NCBI GenBank assembly: GCA_030568195.1
Contig: JAJLTO010000018.1
Location: 165,733 to 229,732, forward strand
Direction: 5' to 3'
Length of the DNA stretch: 64,000 nucleotides
From: Dipodascopsis uninucleata var. uninucleata
Taxonomy: Eukaryota > Ascomycota > Lipomycetes > Lipomycetales > Lipomycetaceae
Shown: piece by piece, positions 10,777-21,306 of the stretch
How positions within the stretch are numbered: the first letter of the stretch is position 1
Layout of the letters: each line of letters starts with the position of its first letter
The notes under the pieces: model-generated
What the model was told of the DNA's origin: nothing
Databases searched by the model: none
What the model saw: only the letters and a program-made list of their open reading frames with translations
Position numbers and translations under genes: made by a program

Positions 10777-11150
10777 AAATATGCTTTATCTTTAATTCTA
10801 GTATTTAGTTATTCTATTATTATGGTATGCTAGCAAAGCAATTTAATATATAATTTCATAAATAACAAATCATAAGCATACAATACGATTATTTTTATTT
10901 CCTAATTTGAAAGCTAGTATCATTTCAAACTGAAACTTCATATGACCACAGTAAATGGTATTGGCTAACGTAATGCAAAAAATCTACTTGTCCATACGTT
11001 AGGAACATTTCCATATCCGATGCTACATGTACTTCTTCTCCCGCATCCATCTCCCGTTTTGATATACTGCTTTTGAACTTCATATCTGCTCGCCTGAGAT
11101 GCACCTTAGACTCATTCGCAAGCGTCCCGGTTGATTACACTTGTAACACC

Positions 11151-12239
11151 GCATCAACTTCTTTTGAGTTGACTCTGATTTTGAATGCATTTTCTTATCT
11201 TTATTTTGCCGTTCTGATTTCCTCGCTTCTTTCCACTTGCCAGATCTTTCTTGTGATCATGCATGTTCTACGCTCAGCACATCCATCTCAAGTAGTCACA
11301 ATGGTCAGGAAATTAGCGCGCATTGTCTTTATGCGATGTAGTAGCTTCCTATCGTCAGTCCTGTTACCAGCTGATAGTTTGCTCTCATCCGTTCTACGCA
11401 ACAATAACCAATTTGTGGTAGATACACTAACAGAGTATTCACCACTGGTATTTAAAAACATTCAGATATTTATTAAATAGATCAACTATGTTATGTCTCG
11501 TCATTTGCGACCCGCTGGCGTTGTAATAGACAAATGATCGCCAAAAATACTCCAACCATGACCGCGAGCCGCTTAGCTACATTGCTATATCCGTGAAAAT
11601 TATTCTGAGTGCAAACAGCTTTCTGAACCTCTTTGAAAGATATGTTCGGTTAATATTTTAAGCACTGCAAGTGCTATGATTGCCGGAGCATATATATAAA
11701 TGATTGTCAATCTTATAGGGTCGCTATGCATATATACGTGATTGTATGTCACATATACGTCACATAAATGTAATTATTGAATAGTCCTTATGGCACATAT
11801 CACTGGTATGTGTGAAATATATGTATTGCGGGGGGGAGTGGAAGCATGTGATATATAACGTCATGCTGCATTTATATTGAATGACCGGATTCGCCGCCCA
11901 CTATAAAAGCCAACTCCCGAAATGAACTTCCTCGGCAATAGCTGATGTCTCGTGAAGTAAAAAATAGTGAACAGCAATCTTACAGCATCTGACAGATCCG
12001 TAATAACCTCATCGATCAACACTCTCTCACCTGATCTAAGTACCGATGAGAAAGAGGGACTCAAAAACTGTAACAAAGCAAATCGTATTGCCCGCATTTC
12101 AAATAGCCATATACAACAGCATATATTTTTGATATATCAATCACCATTTCTCTCTCCGATTTTACTTTCAATCTGCTTTAAACATCTCGTTTCGAACTTA
12201 CTTCTTTTTCTCTAAGATCTTATAATATCAAGTCCTCCT
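11151..12239. other. intergenic; relic upstream sequence and promoter of the acyl-CoA dehydrogenase
   Basis: The plus-strand open frame of 135 codons at 11073-11480 overlaps the copia gag remnant on the other strand and is not taken as a gene. The G-run near 11829-11835 is notable in an AT-rich context. No other gene seen. Confidence 0.5.
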
Positions 12240-13901
12240 ATGTCGACTCAACATAATAATAATCAGACGTTTACGGCAGATGATGTCGCTAAGCACAATA
12301 CAGAAGACTCACTTTGGATAACAATAGATGGTGCGGTTTTTGATCTTTCAAAATTCCAGGATGAGCATCCAGGTGGAAAAAAGATTTTGAAGCGTGTTGC
12401 TGGTAAAGATGCTTCTAAGATGTTTTGGAAATACCACAATGAAAGAATTCTAAAAAAATATAAACCAAAACTTCAGATCGGTGCGGTAGCTGGCACTGAA
12501 GCTGCGGCTGCAGCATCTTCTGGCTCTTCTAGTTCTGCAGGCACTGTTGCTCCTGTGGCCGCAACCACGAAAGCTAATAGCGGCGAGGTTTCTGGACATA
12601 TTTCTAGAACATTTGAGCCATTCGGTGATATGATCCCATATGCCGATCCCTCATGGTATCAGGGATATGCTACTGCTTACTACGATGATTCACATGTAGC
12701 TCTTCGAAATGAAGTTCGCGCTTGGGTGGATTCTGACCTTGAGCCAAATGCAGAGGAATGGGAAGAAAACAAAGAGGTTCCTCCGGAAGTATTTAAAGAA
12801 ATGGGTCGACGTGGTTATCTTGCAGGAATGCTGGGTGTCAAATATCCTGTGGAGTACACCGATGTTCGACCAAAATGCGTTGCTGCTGAGAAATGGGATC
12901 ATTTCCATGAAATGATTGTGGTCGACGAGATCTCGCGAGCTGGCTCTGGAGGTTTAGTTTGGAACTTGATCGGTGGATATTCAATAGGCGGCCCTCCTTT
13001 AGTGAAATTTGCAAAGCCAGAGGTAAAAAAGCGGATTTTGCCAGGTCTTTTGTGTGGCGATAAACGCGTTTGCCTCTGTATTACTGAACCTGACGCTGGG
13101 AGTGATGTGGCCAATATTACAACTACTGCCAAACTAACGGAAGATGGCAAGCACTTCGTTGTAAATGGTGAGAAAAAATGGATTACAAATGGTATTTGGA
13201 GCGACTACTTCACAGTCGCAGTGCGTACTGGCGGTGAAGGTATGGGTGGTATCTCATTGCTACTTCTCGAGAAGGATATGCCCGGTCTTAATGTCAGACG
13301 AATGGATTGCTCTGGCATGAGAAGCTCTGGAACAACATATGTGACTTTTGAAGATGTCAAGGTTCCCGTCGAGAATCTCATTGGAAAGGAAAATCAAGGA
13401 TTTAAGGTGATCATGACAAATTTCAATCACGAGCGCATGGGCATTATTATACAAGCCAATAGATTTGCTCGTGTCTGTTATGAGGAATCGGTCAAGTATG
13501 CTCACAAGCGACGAACATTTGGAAAACGACTTATCGATCATCCAGTCATTCGAGCTAAGCTTGCAAACATGGCTATACGAATCGAAGGAACTCATAACTG
13601 GCTCGAGAACTTGATGTTTCAAACTGGTGCGATGTCTGAACAAGAAGCTATGTACCGCTTAGGTGGAGCGATTGCGGGCCTAAAGGCTCTTTCTACACAA
13701 ACATTCGAGTACTGTGCACGCGAAGCTTCCCAGATTTTCGGTGGGCTTGCCTATTCACGGGGCGGACAGGGTGGTAAAGTCGAGCGTCTCTATCGTGAGG
13801 TCCGTGCATATGCCATTCCTGGAGGGTCTGAAGAAATCATGTTGGATCTCTCTATTCGTCAGGCATTAAAGGTTCACCAAGCACTTGGTGCCAGATTATA
13901 A
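12240..13901 (+). CDS. cytochrome b5-acyl-CoA dehydrogenase fusion with C-terminal PTS1-like ARL
   Basis: A single-exon protein of 553 residues. Residues about 10-80 form a cytochrome b5 haem-binding domain with the axial-histidine motif EHPGGKK and second histidine in KYHNERI. An Ala/Ser-rich linker (about 83-112) joins it to an acyl-CoA dehydrogenase (about 145-545). That domain has the FAD/substrate signature CITEPDAGSDVANI, the loop GEKKWITNG, NHERMGI, RRTFGKRLIDHPV, and the C-terminal QIFGGLAYSRGG and AIPGGSEEIM, where the Glu of SEE is a candidate catalytic base. The flavoprotein would carry out alpha,beta-desaturation of an acyl-CoA, with the b5 domain perhaps handling electrons. The protein ends in ARL, fitting the PTS1 consensus [SAC][KRH][LM], so a peroxisomal site is predicted. 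This domain fusion is known in filamentous fungi; the substrate is unknown. Confidence 0.9.
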   Translation: MSTQHNNNQTFTADDVAKHNTEDSLWITIDGAVFDLSKFQDEHPGGKKILKRVAGKDASKMFWKYHNERILKKYKPKLQIGAVAGTEAAAAASSGSSSSAGTVAPVAATTKANSGEVSGHISRTFEPFGDMIPYADPSWYQGYATAYYDDSHVALRNEVRAWVDSDLEPNAEEWEENKEVPPEVFKEMGRRGYLAGMLGVKYPVEYTDVRPKCVAAEKWDHFHEMIVVDEISRAGSGGLVWNLIGGYSIGGPPLVKFAKPEVKKRILPGLLCGDKRVCLCITEPDAGSDVANITTTAKLTEDGKHFVVNGEKKWITNGIWSDYFTVAVRTGGEGMGGISLLLLEKDMPGLNVRRMDCSGMRSSGTTYVTFEDVKVPVENLIGKENQGFKVIMTNFNHERMGIIIQANRFARVCYEESVKYAHKRRTFGKRLIDHPVIRAKLANMAIRIEGTHNWLENLMFQTGAMSEQEAMYRLGGAIAGLKALSTQTFEYCAREASQIFGGLAYSRGGQGGKVERLYREVRAYAIPGGSEEIMLDLSIRQALKVHQALGARL

Positions 13902-14387
13902 ACTGATTTAGCTGGATATTCCCTGAAATTAATTATTGGATAATAACATACTTTCATTACATATAACAATTAATTTATGAGTAAATATATTACATTAATC
14001 AAGCCACTGAATTAAGACTGTACTCTTCTCCTTTATGTTAAAAGAAACTCTGCAGAGCGATTGCAAAATTCCATTAAATTACATTACATATATTAATCAT
14101 TATCACCTTTCCTCGCTCATTAACACTTCCTCCTGTCATTTCACACCCTATGAATTTAATAATAATTCATTGTGAAAATCATTACTGATGGTATTTATAA
14201 ATTTAGTCCAAGTTATGTCATATTATCATTACTTCTCGTGAAAAGGTCATAAAATTGTCATGAGAAATCATTAAAACCAGATATAAATGCAACAGTGCAA
14301 AAGAAAAACAAAAAACGAAATCAAAGACAGCAAATAAGAATAAAGCTCCAGTCTGCAAGAATTACTCAGTATTCCGTACACCATGAC
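13902..14387. other. convergent intergenic region
   Basis: AT-rich 3' regions of two convergent genes. No ORF, repeat or RNA gene seen. Confidence 0.6.
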
Positions 14388-15026
14388 CTATACCATATAT
14401 TCAGGACAAGGTATGCTTTTTAAAAATATTGATGATTTCAGTCCATTATTATCAATGCTTGACTTCTCTTCTGCATTGTCACGGTATTGTATTAACATCG
14501 AACGATAAAGACAGTCATTGTCAACTAAGAGCTGCTCTTCAGTATAGAATCTAGCCTGTGGATCGAATACGGAATCAGTATCATTTGAAGATGAGATAAC
14601 TAATATTATAAACGAAGCCAAAATAATGACTAAAATAAAGATAATCAACCGCGCTTCTGTATCCAGATTTTTCATGACGATGCCAATAATTTCAATCAGT
14701 TTGTTTCTTAGCCTATCATGTATTTGTTAGAACTCTCTATCTATAATAATTTTTATTCTCCTATTCTACATAGTTTAGCATTCTTACATATACATAAAAT
14801 TCATCAACATATGCACAATATGAATCTGAATCTGAGATGTCTTCGAGAGGCTTGTTGCGAATGCAACAGACAGTCCCTCTGAACTGGTGAAAGAACTTTG
14901 CTTTGCCATGGTCGTCCCGATGATCAACGGCTCCATTGTGTCCGTCGAGTCAAATCCAAGTATAACTGACATATTCTGGTACACATTCACCAGTAAATCA
15001 CTAGAAATGTAGTCCTTGAGCTGCAT
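14388..15026 (-). CDS. small single-pass membrane protein, unknown function
   Basis: The exons are 14788-15026 and 14388-14712 on the minus strand, giving 187 residues. The intron begins GTAAGA, has a CTAAC branch and ends GATAG. Joining keeps the frame and connects two ORFs that both start with plausible ATGs (MQLKDYISSD and MKNLDTEAR). One strong transmembrane segment (LIIFILVIILASFIILVI, about residues 101-120) is preceded by a short basic/acidic stretch. The remainder is polar on both sides. I do not recognise the family. The alternative is two separate short ORFs arising by chance. Frame continuity across a well-formed intron makes a real gene more likely. Confidence 0.5.
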
Positions 15027-15696
15027 TTTATATACTGATTTTATCCAAAAGCGATCTAAACAAAATAAGCCAAATCACTTCAGCCAACTATTGAACCTTT
15101 CATAAGCTTTTAATAGATCTTCTGGTGACAGATGTAATTGACTACTATGAACACTTATATTTGTAAATAACAGATGACAGCTGAGATAATCAAGAAGTCA
15201 CTTTCCAAACGTCTCGCGTGTATTTATTTATTGATCCGCGGTAACGCGCCAGGTAAACAATCACATAAGTCGTCACAGATCTTACACTTCCATCTAATGG
15301 TAATATTGGGTGAGATCCACTTAATCCATAGAAAATAGCTAACGAGATTTTCTATAGGTATGAGAATCTCGCTTCAGCAGCGTTGATTACTCTCCCCCGT
15401 TTTGCTTTATGCTTTGTATTGTGTAACACGCGTGCGAATCAAGCTATTTTACATTGAGGCATCACAAACAAGAGACATTAAATTTCGTGACATTGCTCAT
15501 TCTGAAGCTAAACTTATGCATATATAACGTAGTCTCCATTATTTATAATGACCAACATTCATATATATTTATACCTTACAGATTAGATTATATCCAATGC
15601 GCCGAACATGAGTTGTAAACACAGTTAATGAAAACCAAACAATAAACTAAGGATCAGAAAACTCTTTATAGAGAATATTTAGATCTTACCTACCAT
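15027..15696. other. intergenic, no gene seen
   Basis: Upstream region of the small membrane protein and downstream region of the next minus-strand gene. Nothing recognised. Confidence 0.6.
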
Positions 15697-18069
15697 TTAG
15701 CACCAAATAAACCATTTAAAAACGGAATAAACTGAAACTACGATCCATCGGACAAGTCTAAAAACAGTAACTACTCCCCAAACGCCCCATAGCATGCACG
15801 TAACAAACTTCTCCAGCATAGCATAGCCAACACGCTCCAGTGCACTCTTCATGCGCTCCTTTCGACTAAACAGTGCGCCGCGTTTCTCAAGAGCTTCCAA
15901 ACTCTCACTAATTTTACGTGCTTGAAGACTAAGAGTTGCGCTCACATCAGCAGCTAATTGATCTGCTGTTGAGATAGCAAAGTCAAATCTGTTTCCAATA
16001 TCTGTCGATAACGTAGATGAGATATTATCGGCTCTTGACGATAACATAGCTAGTGTTTTATGACGGGTAGCAATAGTGGAATTGTTAATCTCATCTGCAA
16101 CTACTAAAAAAGAATCGCCCAACGCCTTGAAACAATCGTTTTCTATATCACTCTCAGCAGGACAATTTTCACTTATAAGCCGCCTGTAGCGTTGAGTGTA
16201 AGAGTTACTAAGCATGTTGGCACGTACGCCACAAACGAGATAAGTGGTCTCGAGAGATTTCAGCTCAGACATCAATTCATTTATATACTTGTTCGACGAG
16301 CAAACAGGAGGTATTATTTTATCGCTTTCCTGTGATATACTTTGAGCTGGTAGCTGCGGTTTCAATTTCGCTGACTTAGCGGACTCAGATGAGAGCTCCG
16401 AATAGCTTGAGGTACGACTTAAATAACTATTATCGCTTTGCTTGCGAGATTCATTCGTGTCTTTACCTGGGGACGGACCAGTAGCGGCAATAATTGGCAC
16501 ATCCAGCAAAGCTGAGTGGTTACTTGCAATATGAGTTAAATTCTGTTCGTCAGAAGGGAGAGGTGACAGGCGTCTGGACCTTGCCGGTGATATATTAGAC
16601 GATACTGAGCTAGTATCTGTGATTACGGTCGGATTTCCCACGGTAAGCAAACGATCATCTTGAGCATCAACGTCCAGAGAGCCTACCTGTCTGCCAGAAT
16701 GATGAACATGAATATCTGGATCAGACAGAGAAGAAGTACTATCAGAATCAGAGGCATCCTTAGGATTAGATAAATCAATCGTAATCGGTCGATCGTTAGA
16801 AATTAAATCATCATCATCTTTTTCATTCTGTTGTCCTACAAAGCGCTTTTTACGGCGAGGACGAGAGAAACGGTGTCTGTGGCCTCCAGAACTAGTTATA
16901 ATTGATGTTTCAAATTCATTACCTATATCTTTCAAGTCCTTACTTTGCCCTTTCTTTGACCTGTAGCTATGAAAGCGATCTCGGAGATGATGCTTTCGTC
17001 TTGAAGTTTGACTCAGAGAATCTTCTTCTTGCCCTTCTTCATCGTCATCCTCTGCAGAGCTCTCAAACTCGTCGCTGTCATATTGCTCGTTCATACCACT
17101 TGTTCGAATACGAACATTTCGAAGTTCAGGATACAGAGGGTTACGATTGCGATCTACCATGAGTGGGCGATTCCGTTCTCGCCAAGCCCAATCGGCATAG
17201 AGTTCATTTATATCAATTTCCCACGCAATCCTTGCATTCGGAGACTGTTTACAGACAGTTGATGCTGGAATTATCATTGAAAGCTCCGGAATTTCAAGCT
17301 TGTGGTTGAGCTTGAGTCTGACTTCACGATTTCGCAGACTTTGTAAAGGATTATATACTCCATCCACGCCTGGATGGTAGGCTAAAGAAGTCGAACCGGA
17401 GTGAGGAACTCTTTGACACTGTATAATAAAAGCTGCATGGAGATCAAACCAGGCCTTTGTCCGGATAATTCGTCGACGAGTTAGGGGAGAGATCACGTAG
17501 CGCTTGCCATCGATGACGAGTATTTCCTTGCCGTGATTCGAAATAGAACCTTTACTTTTTGCAATTATTTGTGTATCATTATTCCTTGAATCTTTTAAGT
17601 GCATGACCATATTCGCAACTCTAGCAACTTCAGAGTCACTAACCGGTATGGATAATTTCTTACTTTGAACGCCACTACTTCTTCGACTCTCAGATTGTGT
17701 CGCAGAGGATGATGTTGTCGCAGGTGAATTCTCCTCGCTAGGTAAAATATCATCCGAAATTAATTTTCCCGGAAATTCTTGATAATCATTATGGTTTCCA
17801 ACAGTATCGCCTAGTGAAACGTTTGTGGTCTGCTTATATCTAGGACTGTTCACAAAAAAGGCTGATGACTTATGTGCATCACTATTATGCCTTTGACGTG
17901 GTGAGAACAGCCCACTTGTCCTAAGACCGTTTCTGCTACCCTGTCTATTTATAGACTTATCAATGCCGTCTAAAGAGTCTACCGATCGCTCACGTTCAGA
18001 GGCATCATCATTGCTATGCTCGAAATTGGCGCTATCGCGAATGCTAGAGGCCGTTGATATTGGTGCCAT
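15697..18069 (-). CDS. conserved ascomycete protein with C-terminal membrane segments, uncharacterised
   Basis: A single exon of 790 residues starting at ATG (MAPISTASS). The first 180 residues are low-complexity and serine-rich. A conserved block at about 185-325 contains KRYVISPLTRRRIIRTKAW, VYNPLQSLRNREVR and DLN-like INELYADWAWRERNRP...DRNRNPLYPELR. From memory, similar NPLQ-LRNR plus EDR-N-(I/L)YP blocks occur in uncharacterised proteins across filamentous fungi. Acidic (SSAEDDDEEGQEE) and basic (RPRRKKRF) patches follow, then a helical region (about 610-745) and a C-terminal hydrophobic stretch (LWGVWGVVTVFRLVRWIVVSVYSVF), so it is probably tail-anchored or hairpin-anchored. No enzyme motif is visible. 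The function is unknown and I do not assign a name. Confidence 0.75.
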   Translation of the reverse strand: MAPISTASSIRDSANFEHSNDDASERERSVDSLDGIDKSINRQGSRNGLRTSGLFSPRQRHNSDAHKSSAFFVNSPRYKQTTNVSLGDTVGNHNDYQEFPGKLISDDILPSEENSPATTSSSATQSESRRSSGVQSKKLSIPVSDSEVARVANMVMHLKDSRNNDTQIIAKSKGSISNHGKEILVIDGKRYVISPLTRRRIIRTKAWFDLHAAFIIQCQRVPHSGSTSLAYHPGVDGVYNPLQSLRNREVRLKLNHKLEIPELSMIIPASTVCKQSPNARIAWEIDINELYADWAWRERNRPLMVDRNRNPLYPELRNVRIRTSGMNEQYDSDEFESSAEDDDEEGQEEDSLSQTSRRKHHLRDRFHSYRSKKGQSKDLKDIGNEFETSIITSSGGHRHRFSRPRRKKRFVGQQNEKDDDDLISNDRPITIDLSNPKDASDSDSTSSLSDPDIHVHHSGRQVGSLDVDAQDDRLLTVGNPTVITDTSSVSSNISPARSRRLSPLPSDEQNLTHIASNHSALLDVPIIAATGPSPGKDTNESRKQSDNSYLSRTSSYSELSSESAKSAKLKPQLPAQSISQESDKIIPPVCSSNKYINELMSELKSLETTYLVCGVRANMLSNSYTQRYRRLISENCPAESDIENDCFKALGDSFLVVADEINNSTIATRHKTLAMLSSRADNISSTLSTDIGNRFDFAISTADQLAADVSATLSLQARKISESLEALEKRGALFSRKERMKSALERVGYAMLEKFVTCMLWGVWGVVTVFRLVRWIVVSVYSVFKWFIWC

Positions 18070-18587
18070 TTGACTCTACTTCTGGAGCAACTAAAGCACA
18101 TAAACCAAGCCGCTTGCTCACTCTGTCAAAGTGATACAAGTAGATCGCTCTATTATAATTATGCTTAAAGATCCTGATGCTGGTACTTCGTAAACTATGT
18201 AAAACTATTATATTTATCATAAGTGCATCTGCCCAGGGTCTTCTATAATGATGAATTGGAAAATAGGTCTTTTATTATGGTCACTGAGGGGTTTGTAGCA
18301 ACTGGGAGTCAAAAACTTTCCGATACAGCTCACCGTTTAGCTGCAGACACAATGGGTTCAGAAATGTAAACAAGCAGTAGTAATTACATGAGATTTTGCA
18401 TTTCATTCTCTAATAAAACACAAAAGGAAAACTCATAGATTGATATGGCATATAAAGGTCTAAGCTATATATTAAGAAGCTTTCTAAGGATTCTGTTCCT
18501 AAGACTTGGAACTAGACAGGCAAATAGTACATTTGTAATTGGACAATTACGTTCATACATAACTAAATTTAAAGGGCCAACGATGCT
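18070..18587. other. intergenic, no gene seen
   Basis: Between two minus-strand genes: the promoter of the 790-residue protein and the 3' end region of the WD40 gene. Nothing else recognised. Confidence 0.6.
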
Positions 18588-19879
18588 TTAAAGTCTAACT
18601 GCTTGCACACCACGACCAGCGACAGCGGCAAGCCAATCACCGGTAGTGCTCCATGCTATATTGTTGACTTCTGCCTGTTCCGTATATGCCAACGCAATCT
18701 CCGTCCGATTCATAGATACATCCCAAACTAAAACTTGGCAGTCATCCGCAGCCGTTGCGATAATATTCCGTTGCTGCGGGGCCCATTCTACTGCGTTGAC
18801 ATTAGATACGTGAGCATCTAGCTCTACTACAGGTGTTCCAGGAGATCTGATGTCAAGTACATGCACAACACTTGAATCAGCCGCGAATGTAGCAAGAAGA
18901 TTCGCATCTCTACTATTGGTGCTAATCCTGAGAAGAGGTGGCGGTGATACTGGTTCATATATGATAGTAGAGTGTTCGAGGCTTCGAAGGTCAAATACCC
19001 GAACTGAACCATCTGCACCAACAGAAGCAAAAACATCCACATTTCCCGCTGTAAATCTAGCGTCAAATACTTCTTTGTCATGTGCGATTAATTGCGTCTT
19101 CGCTACCGAAGTGTTCAGATCCCATATCGTACAAGTGGTATCTATGGATGAAGTAATCACTAACGAGTTGTCTGTGGAATTCCAATCCAGACTCGTCAGT
19201 GGTGCAGTATAGTCCGACTTCGTTTTCTTAAAAAATAATCTTATTAGTACTTTAAAACATAAATTCCAGCATCTACATACATTAGCCAATAGAGATCTTT
19301 GCCGTAAAATAGTCGAATCTGGATCGTATTCCCATATTCGGAGGAAGTCGCCAGCTGTTGCCAAGCGTTCAACACTTCCAGGCGACAACCCTCGCCTGGC
19401 TGGGTCCCACAATATTCTTGTACAAGGATAGGGATGGCCAGCCTCGGAAACCTGCCGCAGCTCAAGAGATGGCACCTGTTGTCCAGAAGCATGCTGTTCG
19501 GAAACAGGTGTCGTTTGTAAAATTTGAATCTATGTTGTAAGTTCTGGTAAGTAAAATCTTACTTGCGCTCTTGACATCATCAACTGACCTTATTTCCCGA
19601 GTTCTCAGTACATGTAGCTACAGCTATCCTTCCACTATCACGCCCATAAGAAGATCTAGACCAGTCAATGGAGTACAATGGCCAATGTGACTCAAAATAT
19701 GCCGACCTACGGCTATGGTATGCTGGTCCCTTGTCCTCGTTCGTTGTGCTGTTGCGTGCTGTGTGGTAATAGCCCGGAGACGATTGACCTGCATTTCCTG
19801 CAAAATTCTGACCCCCCTGTTGCGATTCCTCAGTGAGGATCGAAAATGAACTGCGCTTCGTTAAAGTCGGATATGCCAT
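18588..19879 (-). CDS. WD40-repeat protein, DCAF7/WDR68 (HAN11/TTG1) family
   Basis: The exons are 19589-19879, 19281-19529 and 18588-19226 (minus strand), giving 392 residues. The second intron is only 54 nt and stays open in frame; it is recognised by GTATGT, a TACTAAT branch and TTTTTAAG, and by its absence from the family. WD repeats are clear: SHWPLYSIDWS, LTSLDWN...SSIDTTCTIWD, FASVGADGSVRVFDLR, LEHSTIIYE, NAVEWAPQ...TAADDCQVLVWD and AEVNNIAWS, the diagnostic order of DCAF7/WDR68. In animals this adaptor binds DYRK kinases and DDB1-Cul4 ligases. In plants the family (TTG1/LWD) supports transcription complexes. The fungal members are scaffold proteins with less known partners. The N-terminal 55 residues are low-complexity. 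Confidence 0.9.
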
Positions 19880-21306
19880 ATGTTTGATCTATTATTGATA
19901 CGACGTCTTTGAAGATCTTATTGCGATTTATCTCTCTGCAGATCTGTTATACTATAATATAAAACTTATATTCACTTTGTTACAGGAAAGGCTGATCTGT
20001 CTTGCTATCTTTTAATTTAATTATTTCAGTTTATATTTTTTCGTAGTATCTTTTCGTAAGACAGCTTTGATGACTCCTGATTTTTCTATTAAGTACTGTT
20101 TTATTCAAACTTGACCTGTGATCTATTATCCAAATATGATTCCAATCAGTTCCTTCTAGATTAATTATCGCTTTCTCATCACTCTTGACTGAAGCATAAA
20201 TAATATCCTTGTATCCACTTCTTGTTTCAGTGCTCTCTACTAAGTACCGAGAGAAGCTAAGTGATGTATCAAGTTCATCTATATCTACTTTTCTTGATCT
20301 AGAAGAGGCCCTGATCAATTCGGTCAGAATTTTGACTATAATTAGGGTTCATAGAACACATGTCTATTTCACTATTTTATAGGAATTCTGGTCTAACTGT
20401 AGCTTTTCTTGCTATGTACATGGGATGCTTCCAAGCTACCAATGGATTAGCTATTATATTCACTGTGTTTTTTTAATAAAAAAAAGTTTTAAATGTAATT
20501 CGATAGCGCAAAAATATCACGATCATGAAGGGATTACTCGTAGACCTGACTGCCTGGAGCTACTGATATCTTCATTGATTATCTTAAGAACTTACATAAC
20601 TCAATAGATGTCATATATCCTGAGATACATCCACAAGACTAAGCATATATTTCTCGTTTCCCTGTTTAGTCTTTCAGTGTGATCACAGTAACTCAAGTCT
20701 AATACTTGCTATCTGTTGTCCGTCTATCTACTCTTGGTGATCTCGATATCTCTTTTTAATACATTTGCGTATTCACGTATGCATGTCGTCATTTTCATGA
20801 TTGCTTGTCGAACGTATTATAGCATTCTATCTAATGGCATATCACAGTTATACTAGAATCTTACTAGGTTAACAATGCGAACTTTGGTTTGTTTACTGGA
20901 TAAGCTGGTGCTCAAATTTAAATCTCGTTTCTCTTAGTTTGGGTCTAATTCAGTTGTAAAAGAGATTTGAGATAACTATACATGATCATGTAAGTACTGT
21001 AGATAGTATATTATTTTCTATTACTTCGTTCTGATTAGTATCGGTTTCTTCCCAAAAACAGTCTGCTAAATGGTATAATCTTTCCTTAGGTCAGAAATAT
21101 AGTTAAAAGTGTTCATAGCATCTCGAGCCGCACTATGTTTGGAATAGCCAATTTTTGCAGCAGCGTCCCCATTTCTTGTAAAACAATTTGTTCTATGCTT
21201 CTTTATATATATTTGTGGGGCCTAAAGTCCAGTCCATGGTCCAAATAGACGAATACAATTACATAGGACTAGTAAAGGGATTAGGACAGGCAAAAAATAT
21301 AAAGTC
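19880..21306. other. intergenic; possible worn retroelement trace on the minus strand
   Basis: 1.4 kb between divergent genes. A 95-codon minus-strand open stretch (20031-20318, no ATG start) contains WNHIWIIDHRSS, faintly like a copia protease WIIDSGAS block, but this is too weak to call. No other ORF, RNA gene or clear repeat seen. Both promoters must lie here. Confidence 0.4.

Larger units (their letters stand above)
10080..11150 (-). mobile_element. decayed Ty1/copia retrotransposon relic A
   Basis: Reading on the minus strand: a gag zinc-knuckle remnant at about 11091-11145 (CYKCNQPGR, with the CCHC histidine replaced and the last cysteine displaced), then a protease-region remnant at 10570-10776 (VKDRQRVQILGSFSPK...NVISMSKLEEKEYRV, a typical copia post-protease block), then an LTR-like sequence at 10080-10478. 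Integrase, reverse transcriptase and RNase H are missing, so an internal deletion joined the protease to the 3' LTR. In-frame stops and frameshifts separate the pieces. The orientation is the same as in relic B near 63 kb, and the LTRs belong to the same family. No functional protein can come from it. Confidence 0.75.

Noticed and set aside
11073-11480. 135-codon plus-strand ORF
   Set aside because: It starts with a non-ATG codon and is antisense to copia gag remnants. The hydrophobic composition is explained by AT-rich antisense reading.
20031-20318. Minus-strand ORF with WNHIWIIDHRSS resembling a copia protease block
   Set aside because: The active-site DSG is not present, there are no other retroelement motifs nearby, and it does not match the protease fragment of relic A. 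Too weak to call.
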